From Sphingomonas sp. Leaf32 (GTDB taxonomy: Bacteria; Pseudomonadota; Alphaproteobacteria; Sphingomonadales; Sphingomonadaceae): 64,000 nucleotides of DNA. Of the stretch, positions 8,642-16,822 are shown in pieces. The notes under the pieces were generated by a model that was not told the DNA's origin, made no database searches, and saw nothing but the letters and a program-made list of their open reading frames with translations. The stretch is from assembly GCF_001421765.1 (NCBI RefSeq), contig NZ_LMLA01000007.1, positions 124,355 to 188,354 of the forward strand, written 5' to 3'. Position numbers and translations under genes: made by a program. The stretch's first letter is position 1, and each line of letters begins with the position of its first letter.

Positions 8642-9322
8642 TTGAATACCCATGTCTATATCGACGGGTTCAATCTCTATTATGGCCTGCTGAAAGGTAC
8701 GCCCTACAAGTGGCTCGATCTCGAGCGTTGGTGCGATCAGCTGCTGCCCCGCAACACCGTCACCAAAATCCATTATTTCACGGCACAGGTCGATGCCCGC
8801 CCGCAGGACCCCGATCAACCGACGCGCCAGTTCGCCTATCTTCAGGCGCTACGCTCACTGGCTCGAGTAGAGGTTCATCTGGGCACGTTCATGAGTTCGG
8901 TTGTCAGTCAGGTGATGGTGGAAACCGATCCCGTGACCGGTCGCTATCGGCGCGCGGGCGGAAAGCCGGTCCTCCAGTTCGATCCGGCAGGTAATCCGGT
9001 TAAGGCCTGGACCTACAAGAGCGAGGAAAAGGGTTCCGACGTGAACCTCGCCGCGCATTTGCTGCGCGACGCATATCGCGGTCACTGCCAATGCGCGGTG
9101 ATCGTTTCGAACGATTCCGATCTGTTGACACCGATCCGCATGGCAAAGACCGATTGCGGCACGGTGATCGGGTTGGTGCCGCCCCGGCCGAAGGGCAGCG
9201 TCGAGTTGAAGGCGCTGGCGGATTTCAAGATCGACCCGCGCGTACATCTGCTCGCTAACTCGCAGTTGAGCGATCCGGTGGCGACGCCGACCGATACACT
9301 CCACAAGCCGGCAAACTGGTAA
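8642..9322 (+). CDS. NYN-domain (PIN-like) ribonuclease family protein
   Basis: A 226-aa protein with the NYN/PIN-like fold: VYIDGFNLYYGLL near the N-terminus, with the first catalytic aspartate, GSDVNLAAHLLRDAY in the middle, and CAVIVSNDSDLLTPIRMA with the last acidic cluster. These aspartates bind Mg2+ in a nuclease site. Such proteins (LabA/DUF88 group) are thought to cleave RNA; the target is unknown. TTG 8642 is chosen because the domain begins at once and because a terminator-like hairpin occupies 8597-8619; the ATG at 8546 would make the hairpins coding. It convergently abuts the LD-carboxypeptidase gene (4-nt gap). Confidence 0.8.
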   Translation: MNTHVYIDGFNLYYGLLKGTPYKWLDLERWCDQLLPRNTVTKIHYFTAQVDARPQDPDQPTRQFAYLQALRSLARVEVHLGTFMSSVVSQVMVETDPVTGRYRRAGGKPVLQFDPAGNPVKAWTYKSEEKGSDVNLAAHLLRDAYRGHCQCAVIVSNDSDLLTPIRMAKTDCGTVIGLVPPRPKGSVELKALADFKIDPRVHLLANSQLSDPVATPTDTLHKPANW

Positions 9323-9326
9323 TCCC

Positions 9327-10142
9327 TCACGCCACCCCGAACGGCACTACCATGTTATCGGCATAATGCCCGACATGCGCCCGCCCGAGATACGGCACGC
9401 CCATCGCTGTCGCCCAGCGCGTCACGATCTGTTCCTCGGTCTCGCCGAACCCCGTATCGTCGGGGTGCCGGTCGGTCACCGCGCCCAGGCGGATGCCGGC
9501 GATGCCCTTCAGCTGCGTCGCCTCGCGCAACTGCCAGAACAGCCGGTCGATGCGGTACAGGTCCTCGCCCACTTCCTCGACGATCACGACATGGTCGGTC
9601 AGGTCGGGCAGCCACGGCGTCCCGATCAGCGCGCACAGGATGACCAGGTTGAACGCGACGGTCGGCCGCCCGTCCAGTTCGGGGGCCAGCATCGTGCGGT
9701 CGCGGTTGACCAGCCAGGCGAGCGCGCGCGCCGCGCTGTTGGTGCCGCCCGCCTTGCCGACCTGCGCGGCCATCGGCCCGTGGACCGGCCGCCCTATCCG
9801 CCGGGCATAGAGCGCACCGAGCAGGAACCCCATGTCGGAAAAGCCGAGATAGCTTTTCGCCGCCGCCGCGCGGTTGAGCTGTGGCATCACCGCCTCGAGG
9901 ATGCGGTTCGACCCATATCCGCCGCGCGCGAACCAGATCGCGTCGAAGCCGGGATCGTTGGCGAACTCCAGAAACGCCGCCGCGCGCTGTTCGTCGGTCC
10001 CGGCGAAATGCCCGACGTCGAGGAAGCATTGCGGATGCACGACCAGGTCGAGCGTCGGATAGGTGAGCGCGGCATAGCCCTGCGTCCGGGCCATCTGGTC
10101 CTCATCCACCCGCCGCGCCGGTGCCACGACTCCGATCCGCAT
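9327..10142 (-). CDS. LD-carboxypeptidase, peptidase family S66
   Basis: A 271-aa serine peptidase of the LdcA/MccF family, which removes the terminal D-alanine from murein tetrapeptides during cell-wall recycling. The N-terminus MRIGVVAPARR is the family start. WFARGGYGSNRIL is the oxyanion-region motif; the likely nucleophile is Ser102 in GFSDMG; Glu189/190 in VIVEEVGED and His256/259 in AHVGHY complete a Ser-Glu-His triad. No signal peptide is seen, so it is cytoplasmic. Divergent (48 bp) from a Mur ligase, which supports a murein-recycling role over microcin immunity. Confidence 0.85.
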   Translation of the reverse strand: MRIGVVAPARRVDEDQMARTQGYAALTYPTLDLVVHPQCFLDVGHFAGTDEQRAAAFLEFANDPGFDAIWFARGGYGSNRILEAVMPQLNRAAAAKSYLGFSDMGFLLGALYARRIGRPVHGPMAAQVGKAGGTNSAARALAWLVNRDRTMLAPELDGRPTVAFNLVILCALIGTPWLPDLTDHVVIVEEVGEDLYRIDRLFWQLREATQLKGIAGIRLGAVTDRHPDDTGFGETEEQIVTRWATAMGVPYLGRAHVGHYADNMVVPFGVA

Positions 10143-10190
10143 CTCGCAACCCCGCTTGCCACTTCAGGCCAAGCTCGATAGCGCCACGCG

Positions 10191-11675
10191 ATGCTGAACG
10201 GCAAATCCTTCTTCCTCGTCGGGATCGGCGGGTCGGGCATGATGCCCCTCGCGATGATCCTCGCCGGGCGCGGCGCGACCGTCGCCGGCTCCGACCGCTC
10301 GCTCGATCAGGCGAGCCTGCCCGCCAAGTTCGATGCGCTCCGGGCGCTCGGCATCGCGCTCTACCCGCAGGACGGAAGCGGCGTCGTGTCGGCGGAGCAG
10401 ATCGTCGTCGCCTCCGCCGCGATCGAGCCGACCGTCGCCGACATCGTCGCGGCGGAACGGTTGGGTGCGAAGCGGATGGGCCGCGCCGAACTGCTCGCCG
10501 AACTGTTCAACGCCGCACCGCTGTCGATCGGTGTCGCGGGCACCAGCGGCAAGTCGACCGTGACCGGCATGATCGGCTTCATCCTCCACACGCTGGACCG
10601 CGATCCGACGGTGATGAACGGCGCGGTGATGAAGGATTTCGCCGCTCCCGGCCGTCCCTTCGCCAGCGCCTTGGTGGGGCAGGGGGACGCCTTCGTCAGC
10701 GAGGTGGATGAGAGCGACGGGTCGATCGCCTTCTACCGCCCCGGCGTCGCGGTGCTCAACAATGTCAGCCTCGACCACAAGTCGCTGGACGAACTGCGCA
10801 CGCTGTTTGGCGGCTTTGCCGATCGGGCGGGGCGGGTGGTCGTCAATGTCGGCGATGCCGAGGCGGCGGCGCTGGCGACGACGATTCCCGCGGAGAAGCG
10901 GACGACCTTTGCCGTGGAGGGCGATGCGGACCTCACCGCCCGCGCGTTGGTGCTCGAACCATTTGCCAGCCGGTTCGAGCTGAGCGCGGACGGCGCGATG
11001 CATCCGGTCAGCCTCGCCGTGCCCGGCCGGCACAATGTCGCCAACGCGCTGGCGGCGATCGGCGCGGTGGCCGCCGCCGGCGTGGCCATTGCGGACGCGG
11101 TGCAGGCGATCGCCGGTTTCTCCGGTTTGAAGCGCCGGTTCGAGCTGGTGGGGCAGGCGGGCGGCGTTGCGGTCATCGACGATTTCGGCCACAACCCGGA
11201 CAAGATCGCCGCTACGATCGCCACGCTGCGCAGCGCGCCCGGCCGCTTATTGCTGCTGTTCCAGCCGCACGGCTATGGGCCGCTGAAGGTGATGCGCCGC
11301 GAACTGGTGGTGATGTTCGCCGACCGGCTGCGTGCGGACGACCTGCTGGTGCTGCCCGACCCGGTCTATCGCGGCGGCACGGTCACGCGCGAGGTCACCA
11401 GCGCCGACATCGTCGCCGACCTGACCGCGCTGGGCGCGCCCGCGCGGCACATCGCCGACCGGGACGCGGCGGCAGCGTTCCTGGTCGAGCAGGCGCGCCC
11501 CGGCGACCGCATCGTCGTGATGGGCGCGCGGGACGACACGCTGTCCGAACTAGCGGCCGGCATGGTGGCGCGGCTCGGCCGAGACCATATCGTCGCCCCG
11601 GACTTGATCCGGGGTCCCGCTTCTTCTTCTTCTGCGGGCGCAAGAAAGCGGGACCCCGGGTCAAGCCCGGGGTGA
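10191..11675 (+). CDS. Mur ligase family protein, MurC/Mpl-like (probable murein peptide recycling ligase)
   Basis: A 494-aa ATP-dependent amide ligase. The N-terminal Rossmann part starts [18 protein letters not shown]. The P-loop is [13 protein letters not shown] (MurC usually has GTHGKTTT). The central domain has [11 protein letters not shown], and the C-terminal domain has [14 protein letters not shown] and [15 protein letters not shown] in place of the MurC DYAHHP. The divergent motifs, and the neighbouring LD-carboxypeptidase, suggest it ligates a recycled peptide to UDP-MurNAc (Mpl role) rather than L-alanine. The last ~27 residues (from VAPDLIRGP) are encoded by a palindromic repeat that also supplies the stop codon, so the ancestral protein was probably shorter (~465 aa). 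Confidence 0.7.
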   Translation: MLNGKSFFLVGIGGSGMMPLAMILAGRGATVAGSDRSLDQASLPAKFDALRALGIALYPQDGSGVVSAEQIVVASAAIEPTVADIVAAERLGAKRMGRAELLAELFNAAPLSIGVAGTSGKSTVTGMIGFILHTLDRDPTVMNGAVMKDFAAPGRPFASALVGQGDAFVSEVDESDGSIAFYRPGVAVLNNVSLDHKSLDELRTLFGGFADRAGRVVVNVGDAEAAALATTIPAEKRTTFAVEGDADLTARALVLEPFASRFELSADGAMHPVSLAVPGRHNVANALAAIGAVAAAGVAIADAVQAIAGFSGLKRRFELVGQAGGVAVIDDFGHNPDKIAATIATLRSAPGRLLLLFQPHGYGPLKVMRRELVVMFADRLRADDLLVLPDPVYRGGTVTREVTSADIVADLTALGAPARHIADRDAAAAFLVEQARPGDRIVVMGARDDTLSELAAGMVARLGRDHIVAPDLIRGPASSSSAGARKRDPGSSPG

Positions 11676-11676
11676 C
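11592..11676. repeat. REP-like double palindrome at the 3' end of the Mur ligase gene
   Basis: Two 'GTC(A/G)CCCCGG' palindromic units in inverted orientation with arms about 33 nt long (imperfect). The left arm contains CCGGACTTGATCCGG and the right arm CCGGGTCAAGCCCGG; the inner arms are GGTCCCGCTTCTT and its near-complement. It lies inside the reading frame of the Mur ligase up to its TGA (11673-11675). Confidence 0.8.
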
Positions 11677-11718
11677 GGGTGGAGTAAGCGGCTGGCACAC
11701 CCAAACCTTACCAATTCC

Positions 11719-11730
11719 TTGACAACGCTG
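11719..11730 (+). promoter_or_regulatory. TTGACAACGCTG box upstream of the sugar permease, shared with the GH3 gene
   Basis: The 12-mer TTGACAACGCTG lies 90 nt before the permease start and recurs exactly 79 nt before the GH3 gene start (16744-16755). It contains a perfect -35 hexamer TTGACA and, in the second copy, extends to TGACAACGCTGTCG, a near-palindrome like those bound by LacI-type repressors. Role inferred. Confidence 0.4.
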
Positions 11731-11765
11731 CCCCGCTCGGCGACCGGACCAATAGCGCAAGCAAA

Positions 11766-11785
11766 TTGTCGAATTAGTCCGACAA
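11766..11785. promoter_or_regulatory. Inverted repeat TTGTCG-N8-CGACAA, candidate operator of the sugar permease
   Basis: TTGTCGAATTAGTCCGACAA has perfect 6-bp arms and sits between the TTGACA box and the Shine-Dalgarno sequence of the permease. Its TTGTC/GACAA halves match the tighter palindrome TTGTCGGACAA at 16668-16678 in the ROK repressor/GH3 promoter region. Likely a repressor site. Confidence 0.45.
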
Positions 11786-11808
11786 GGTTTGAGGTAGGGG
11801 AGGCCGCT

Positions 11809-13158
11809 TTGGCACAGACACGGGCGGGTTCCGCCACCACCGGGCTGGCATTCGCCGCCGTCACGACCCTGTTCTTCGCATGGGGGTTCATTACCTCGCT
11901 GATCGACCCGCTGGTCGCGGCGGTGAAGGGCATCTTCACCCTGTCCGATTTCGAGGCGCAGTTCGCCGCGTCGGCGTTCTTCCTCGCCTATGGCCTGATC
12001 TCGATGCCCGCCGCGATCCTGCTCGGCCGGCTGAAGGCGGTGCCCTCGATCCTGTTCGCGCTCATCACGATGGTCGTCGGCTGCCTGACGATGCTGGTCG
12101 CGGCGAACCTCGCCGTGTTCCCGATCGTGCTGCTGGGCCTGTTCATCCTCGCCTCGGGCATCACCATCCTGCAGGTCGCGGCCAACCCGCTGGCGGCGGC
12201 GCTGGGCGATCCGAAGCTCAGCCATTTCCGCCTGACGCTCAGCCAGACGTTCAACTCGTTCGGCACCTTCCTCGGCCCGCTGCTCGGCGCCAGCCTGTTC
12301 CTCGAAGGGGTCGAGGTCAAGGACGGCACGGTGCTGACCGAGGCGGTGCGCGCCGGCGCGCTGGCCGGGATCGACCGCGCCTATTTCTGGATCGCCGGTC
12401 TGATCGCGGCACTCGCCGTCTTCTTCTTCCTCAGCCGCAAGGTCGTGTCGGCGGCGGTGCCGGATGCGTCGGCCGATGTGCCGTCGCCCGGCGCGCTGCT
12501 CCGCGACGCCTTCTCGTCACGCTGGGCAATTCTCGGCGCCGCCGCGATCTTCATCTATGTCGGTGCGGAAGTCGCGATCGGAACGCAGATGGCGCTGTTC
12601 CTGAACGGTGACACCGTGTGGGGCGCATCGGACGCAGCGTTCGGCGTGCCGCTGCTGGGCTTCGCGATGGGCAGCGACGGTGTTGCCGGCGTGTCGCTGC
12701 AGGAAGCGGGCAAGGCGGTCGCCTTCTACTGGCTGGGCGCGATGGTCGGTCGCGCCATCGGGTCGGTGCTGCTGTCGAAGGTGAAGGCGCACAAGCTGCT
12801 GGCGCTGTTCACCGGTATCGCCGTCGCCCTGTGCCTGTATGTCGCGCTGGTCGGCGGGGTCGGCGCGGGCTTCGTGGCGCTGGGCATCGGTCTGTTCAAC
12901 TCGATCATGTTCCCGGTCATCTTCACCCTGACGCTCGAACGCTCGACCGCCAGCGAGGCGGCGACCTCGGGCCTGCTGTGCACCGCGATCTTCGGCGGGG
13001 CGGTCATTCCGCTGATCGTCGGACTGGTGTCGGGCGCGGTCGGGCATGGTGCGGCGTTCATCGTGCCGGCGCTCTGCTATGCCGCGCTGTGCGCCTTCGC
13101 CATCGCGGCGGGTCGCACGCCCCCACGCAACGCCGCCTCGGCCAAGAGCCTGCACTGA
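11809..13158 (+). CDS. Sugar:proton symporter, MFS FucP/GluP type
   Basis: A 449-aa inner-membrane transporter with 12 predicted helices. The motifs LFFAWGFITSLIDPLVAAVK (N-terminal, conserved W-G-F..L.DPL), LVAANPLAAALGDP in the form LQVAANPLAAALGDP, and NSIMFPVIFTLTLE are typical of the FucP/GluP glucose-galactose-fucose family. The start TTG at 11809 follows AGGGGAGG by 5 nt, a strong ribosome site; upstream frame extension is unlikely since it overlaps the promoter elements. It shares regulatory boxes with the GH3 beta-glucosidase ~5 kb away, so it probably imports the glucose or oligosaccharide that enzyme releases. Confidence 0.85.
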   Translation: MAQTRAGSATTGLAFAAVTTLFFAWGFITSLIDPLVAAVKGIFTLSDFEAQFAASAFFLAYGLISMPAAILLGRLKAVPSILFALITMVVGCLTMLVAANLAVFPIVLLGLFILASGITILQVAANPLAAALGDPKLSHFRLTLSQTFNSFGTFLGPLLGASLFLEGVEVKDGTVLTEAVRAGALAGIDRAYFWIAGLIAALAVFFFLSRKVVSAAVPDASADVPSPGALLRDAFSSRWAILGAAAIFIYVGAEVAIGTQMALFLNGDTVWGASDAAFGVPLLGFAMGSDGVAGVSLQEAGKAVAFYWLGAMVGRAIGSVLLSKVKAHKLLALFTGIAVALCLYVALVGGVGAGFVALGIGLFNSIMFPVIFTLTLERSTASEAATSGLLCTAIFGGAVIPLIVGLVSGAVGHGAAFIVPALCYAALCAFAIAAGRTPPRNAASAKSLH

Positions 13159-13231
13159 TCGTCCGGGCGACCATGGTCTTGCACCCGTGACTGGGGTAGA
13201 CGTCCCGCCTGAGTGCTACGGGAGAGAGATC

Positions 13232-13567
13232 ATGGTCGTTCGTTTTGCCCTGCTGGTGTCCGCCCTCGTCCTGCCCGCCACGCTGCCGGCGCAGGTCCAT
13301 CAGGAAGGAGCCGGCGCGACGCAGGAACTGGACTGCGACGGCGGGCCTGCCACGGTGCGGGGGGCGGGTAACACCATGCGCATCATCGGGCGTTGCAGCG
13401 CGCTGGTGATCGAAGGGGCCGGCAACCGCGTGGAGATCGACCTCGCGCCGCGCGGATCGGTCAGGATTGCGGGCGCCAGCAACACCGTCCTCTATCGCAC
13501 GCCCGACGGCAGCAAGGCACGCGTCAGCGTCGCGGGGGCGGGCAACCGGGTGTCGTTCCGGCGGTAG
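13232..13567 (+). CDS. Secreted DUF3060-like protein
   Basis: A 111-aa exported protein. Signal peptide VVRFALLVSALVLPATLPAQ is followed by three evenly spaced turns of a 'G-A-x-N-x-V/M-x-I' repeat (GAGNTMRIIG, GAGNRVEIDL, GASNTVLYRT, GAGNRVSFRR), which suggests a small beta-helix or beta-solenoid. This pattern is the hallmark of DUF3060 proteins; their function is unknown. ATG 13232 follows GGGAGAGAG. The repeat palindrome at 13588 follows its stop. Confidence 0.65.
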   Translation: MVVRFALLVSALVLPATLPAQVHQEGAGATQELDCDGGPATVRGAGNTMRIIGRCSALVIEGAGNRVEIDLAPRGSVRIAGASNTVLYRTPDGSKARVSVAGAGNRVSFRR

Positions 13568-13587
13568 GCGTTCCCGAGGAAGCGAGC

Positions 13588-13668
13588 GTCATCCCGGCGA
13601 AGGCCGGGGCCTCCCGGCCATAGTGCGCAGCAGGCGTGGAGAGTCGCCCCGGCCTTTGCCGGGGCGAC
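13588..13668. repeat. REP-like inverted pair between convergent genes
   Basis: Two palindromic units, GTCATCCCGGCGAAGGCCGG and the inverted GGCCTTTGCCGGGGCGAC, face each other across a ~40-nt spacer. It lies between the DUF3060 gene and the fructokinase gene, which converge, so it may stop both transcripts. Confidence 0.7.
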
Positions 13669-13687
13669 GTACCGAAGGACGCGCGCC

Positions 13688-14623
13688 TTACGCCGCGACC
13701 CGCTCCGCCAGCGCCACCTGCGCCAGCGCGATCGACCCCATCGGCCCGGCCTGATCGCCTAGCGCCGGTGCGACGACATAGTCGCGCGCCGGCAGCGGCA
13801 GATAGCCGTTGATGCTGGCACGCAGCGCCGGTTCGATCCGCGCCAGCAGATGCGGCTGCTTGTTCATCACCCCGCCGCCGATCGCGATCCGCTTCGGCCC
13901 CGTCGTGCAGACCATCGCATGGCACATGGCGGTGATCGCCGATGCGACGCGGTCCCACACCGGATGGTCGCTCGACAGCGTGGAGACATGGACATCGCCC
14001 AGCGCCGCCTTGATCCCCGTGCCGGATGCCAGCCCCTCGACGCAATCGTCATGGAACGGGCAGCCGCTGGGCAGCGTGTCGGTCGGCAGCCGGGGTACGC
14101 GCAGATGGCCGATCTCGGCATGACCGATCCCGCGCGTCGGCTTGCCATTGACCAGCAGCCCGACGCCGACCCCGGTGCCGATGGTGACATAAGCGAAATC
14201 GTCCAGGCCCTGCGCACAACCCCACAGCACCTCCGCAAAGGCCGCGCCGTTCACATCGGTATCGAACGCGGACGGCACGTCGAACGCCCGCGACAGCGTG
14301 CCCGCGACGTCGGTCATCGGCCAGTCCGGCTTGGTGGTGGCAAGGATATGCCCCCAGGTGGCGGAGGCGGGGTCGAGGTCGACGGGACCGAAGCTGGCGA
14401 TCCCCAGCGCCGCGAAGCCGCCCGCATCCCACCATTTCCGCAGGACCGCCGCGATGGCGGGGAGGGTGACGGAGGGATGTTCGGTCGGGACGGTTTCCTG
14501 CGCGAGGATATGGTCCGGGCCATGGGCCAGCGTACAGACGCATTTGGTCCCGCCCAATTCGATTCCCGCCAGCGGCAATGCGCCCTGTTCGCCCCGCGGT
14601 GCCGGGTCGAAAGCCATATTCAT
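13688..14623 (-). CDS. ROK-family fructokinase
   Basis: A 311-aa cytoplasmic sugar kinase of the ROK family. It has the ATP-binding start AGIELGGTKCVCTLA, the catalytic region FDTDVNGAAFAE (Asp base), the TIGTGVGVGLLVNGKP glycine loop, and the ROK zinc-binding segment GHLRVPR... CPFHDDCVEGLASG. The His/Cys spacing of that segment matches fructokinases of the Mak/YdhR group rather than glucokinases. The start is ATG 14623, with ATG 14617 possible. It lies 101 nt downstream of a small NTF2-like gene on the same strand and within the carbohydrate region. Confidence 0.85.
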   Translation of the reverse strand: MNMAFDPAPRGEQGALPLAGIELGGTKCVCTLAHGPDHILAQETVPTEHPSVTLPAIAAVLRKWWDAGGFAALGIASFGPVDLDPASATWGHILATTKPDWPMTDVAGTLSRAFDVPSAFDTDVNGAAFAEVLWGCAQGLDDFAYVTIGTGVGVGLLVNGKPTRGIGHAEIGHLRVPRLPTDTLPSGCPFHDDCVEGLASGTGIKAALGDVHVSTLSSDHPVWDRVASAITAMCHAMVCTTGPKRIAIGGGVMNKQPHLLARIEPALRASINGYLPLPARDYVVAPALGDQAGPMGSIALAQVALAERVAA

Positions 14624-14724
14624 CCCCCAAAACCTCTTTTACTTGTAAATACTGCCACAGCGTCGCAGGATTCGCTTAAAAGAGCAAATTGAAATCCGAA
14701 TTGGCGTTGATCGTGCTGCCGGAA

Positions 14725-15180
14725 TCAGCGTGGCGGCGGGATCGGGGTGTATTGAGCCGATACCAGTCGCCATCCGCCACCACCGCGCCGCGCGACATAG
14801 CCGATGCGTATCGTCCGGGTCGTGCCGCCGGGCAGGGTAATCGCCTTCCGCTCGGTCACGAACGCCGTGGTGCCGACGATCCGCACGACCCTTTCGTCAT
14901 GGGTCATCGGCGGGACAGGGCGTCGCTGGTCGACGGCGTAGAATCCCAGCACCGCCGTTCGCGAATCGACGGTCCCGACCGGCGAGATTTCGACGTAATC
15001 GTCCGCCAGCGTGGCGGCGAGCGCGGTCGGGTCGAACGCCGCGCGCGCGGCGTCGAACCGGTCGACCAGCGCCTCGACCGCCGCTGCGGGTTCCGGTGCG
15101 GCGCTGACGGGGGCCGCGATCGTCATCGCTGCGGCCAGGATCGCGCCGCCGACGGTTCCGGTTCGTCCGATCATGTCCAC
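14725..15180 (-). CDS. Secreted NTF2-like (SnoaL/DUF4440-type) protein
   Basis: A 151-aa exported protein. A signal peptide (about residues 1-28, ending APVSAA) is followed by an NTF2-like cone fold: helix VEALVDRFDAARAAFD, then DYVEISPVGTVDSRTAVLGF and the paired strands RIVGTTAFVTERKAI and TIRIGYVARRGGGWRLV (in part). Such domains bind small ligands or act as isomerase-like enzymes; no catalytic residue could be assigned. Probably transcribed alone or with the fructokinase downstream. Confidence 0.65.
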   Translation of the reverse strand: MDMIGRTGTVGGAILAAAMTIAAPVSAAPEPAAAVEALVDRFDAARAAFDPTALAATLADDYVEISPVGTVDSRTAVLGFYAVDQRRPVPPMTHDERVVRIVGTTAFVTERKAITLPGGTTRTIRIGYVARRGGGGWRLVSAQYTPIPPPR

Positions 15181-15254
15181 CTCGCTGGTACGGCTAATCC
15201 CGCCTTAACCATCCCGGCCTATGCTTGTCGGGTCAAGAGCGGAAGGCTGTCCCG

Positions 15255-15401
15255 ATGCGCAACGATGCTCCGTCCCCCGATCCAGGCGCACCCGTACCGG
15301 TCCGCGCGACGGGGTGCGGCGCGCGGTTCGAACTGGCGCTGGCCGCGGCGTTCAGGGGCAGGGCGACGCCGGTTCCGCCGCCGCCGCTTGCCCGTCGCTG
15401 A
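15255..15401 (+). CDS. Possible 48-aa small protein, unrecognised
   Basis: An ATG frame of 48 codons preceded by GCGGAAGG at 8 nt. The product is proline- and arginine-rich (starts MRNDAPSPDPGAP, ends PPPPLARR) with a short hydrophobic middle. No homology is recognised. It ends 5 nt before the 3' end of the ROK repressor gene on the other strand. The ribosome site is the only support. Confidence 0.25.
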   Translation: MRNDAPSPDPGAPVPVRATGCGARFELALAAAFRGRATPVPPPPLARR

Positions 15402-15405
15402 ACGA

Positions 15406-16599
15406 TCAGCCGGCGTCCTCGGCCTTCCACAGCGCGGTGGCGCTGGGCAGCAGGAAATGGCTGAACGGCAGGATCGCCGCGCCGACCGCCGGCGCATCCT
15501 CCGCCAGCATCGCGCGCCGCACCGGCGCCAGCGCCGGCACGTTGGTGGCCGTCCGCATCCGCGCGTTCAGCCGCTGCGCCAGCGTCTCGACATGGTTGCC
15601 CGGCAGGCGCCCGCCGACGAACACCGCCGCCGGGTTGATGAGGCAGTTGATCGCCACCAGCGGTTCGACCAGCCGCTCGACCGACGCATCGATCCACGCA
15701 TCGACCACCGCCAGCAATGCCGGCTCGTCGCTCCGCCCGCCCAGCATGTCAGCCAGCGTGAAGCCGGCGTCGCGCAAGGGGTGCGACAGCCCCGACAGCG
15801 ACACGGTATGCTGGATCTGGGTCTGCCCGCCCCTGCCGTCGCTGCCCAGCAGAAAGCCCAGCTCGCCCGATCGCCCTTTCGCGCCGCGATAATAGCTGCC
15901 GTCGAGGACCAGTCCCCCGCCCAGCGCCGAGGAGATCAGGACGTAGAAGAAGCTGGCATGGTGCTGACCGTGCCCCAGCTGCAATTCGCCCATCGCGGCG
16001 GCGGCGGCATCGTTCTCGACGAAGACCGGCAAGTCGATCGGCGCGGCGAACAGCGCGGGCAGGTCGACCTCTTCCCACACGGTATAGCTGGCCGGGCGGC
16101 CGGGCAGGTCGACCGTGCCCAGATCGTCGGGGCGGGCGACGCCGATGCCGACGATGCGCTGGCGATCGATCCCGGCCTCGGCGATCAGGCCGTCGATCGC
16201 CGATCGATAGAAGGCGGCGACATCGTCGGGCATCGCGAAATCGACCTCGCGGGTCGCGCGCGCCAGCGTCTGTCCGGCGAAATCGACCAGCACGATCGTC
16301 ACATGGTCGCGGTCGATGTTGATGCCGATCGCGAAGCAGGCGGCGGGGTTGACCACCAGCTTGGTCGGCGGCTGCCCGCGCCCGCCGCGCCGCTGCCCGG
16401 CCTCCAGCACCAGCCCTTCGCCCAGCAGCCGGCGGGTGATGTTGGCGATCGCCGGCGGGGTCAGCCCGGTGATGTTGGCCAGTTCGATCCGCGTCAACGA
16501 TCCCGACACCCGGATCGCGTGCAGCGTCACCCGCTGATTATGGTCCGCCGCGCGTTCGAGGTTGGTTCCCGACAGGCGAATGGGCGCGCGCTCGGTCAT
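15406..16599 (-). CDS. ROK-family transcriptional repressor (NagC/XylR type)
   Basis: A 397-aa regulator with an N-terminal winged helix (residues ~10-80: HAIRVSGSLTRIELANITGL then PPAIANITRRLLGEGLV) and a ROK sugar-binding domain (GINIDRDHVTIVLVDF, VENDAAAAAMGELQLG, SALGGGLVLDGSYYRGAKG). The canonical ROK zinc motif (CxCGxxGC) is missing; the matching region reads GRGGQTQIQHT, as in some regulators. It is divergent from the GH3 gene, with palindromes in the 223-bp gap, so it likely represses GH3 and itself, and perhaps the distant permease, until a sugar binds. Start ATG 16599 (MTERAPIRL). Confidence 0.85.
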   Translation of the reverse strand: MTERAPIRLSGTNLERAADHNQRVTLHAIRVSGSLTRIELANITGLTPPAIANITRRLLGEGLVLEAGQRRGGRGQPPTKLVVNPAACFAIGINIDRDHVTIVLVDFAGQTLARATREVDFAMPDDVAAFYRSAIDGLIAEAGIDRQRIVGIGVARPDDLGTVDLPGRPASYTVWEEVDLPALFAAPIDLPVFVENDAAAAAMGELQLGHGQHHASFFYVLISSALGGGLVLDGSYYRGAKGRSGELGFLLGSDGRGGQTQIQHTVSLSGLSHPLRDAGFTLADMLGGRSDEPALLAVVDAWIDASVERLVEPLVAINCLINPAAVFVGGRLPGNHVETLAQRLNARMRTATNVPALAPVRRAMLAEDAPAVGAAILPFSHFLLPSATALWKAEDAG

Positions 16600-16667
16600 C
16601 ACCGGCGACCGGCCGCAAGGATGGGGGGCAACACGCAATCTCCCTGTACGACGGTCGTGCCGTCGGT

Positions 16668-16678
16668 TTGTCGGACAA
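16668..16678. promoter_or_regulatory. Palindrome TTGTCGGACAA, candidate ROK repressor operator
   Basis: An 11-bp palindrome (TTGTC-G-GACAA) 69 nt upstream of the ROK repressor start and 145 nt before the GH3 start. The same half-sites occur in the inverted repeat before the sugar permease (11766-11785). Confidence 0.45.
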
Positions 16679-16743
16679 CAGCGTGGACCAGCCGCTCGGG
16701 CGGTTCAATCCGAAATTCGCTATCGAAAAGACCTGTTTGGGCG

Positions 16744-16757
16744 TTGACAACGCTGTC
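16744..16757 (+). promoter_or_regulatory. TTGACAACGCTGTC box upstream of GH3
   Basis: Contains the TTGACA -35-like hexamer and the near-palindrome TGACA-ACGC-TGTC. It shares 12 identical bases with the box at 11719-11730 before the sugar permease. Position, 79 nt before the GH3 start, fits a promoter with an overlapping operator. Confidence 0.4.
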
Positions 16758-16822
16758 GGAATTGCGGATCGGAGCACAAAGAGTGGCGCGCAGCACGTGC
16801 GCGCGTCGGGGAGAGCGATGTG

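Noticed and set aside
11719-11808. TTG 11719 as the start of the sugar permease
   Set aside because: That TTG is the first base triplet of a TTGACA promoter-like box, and a strong ribosome site precedes TTG 11809.
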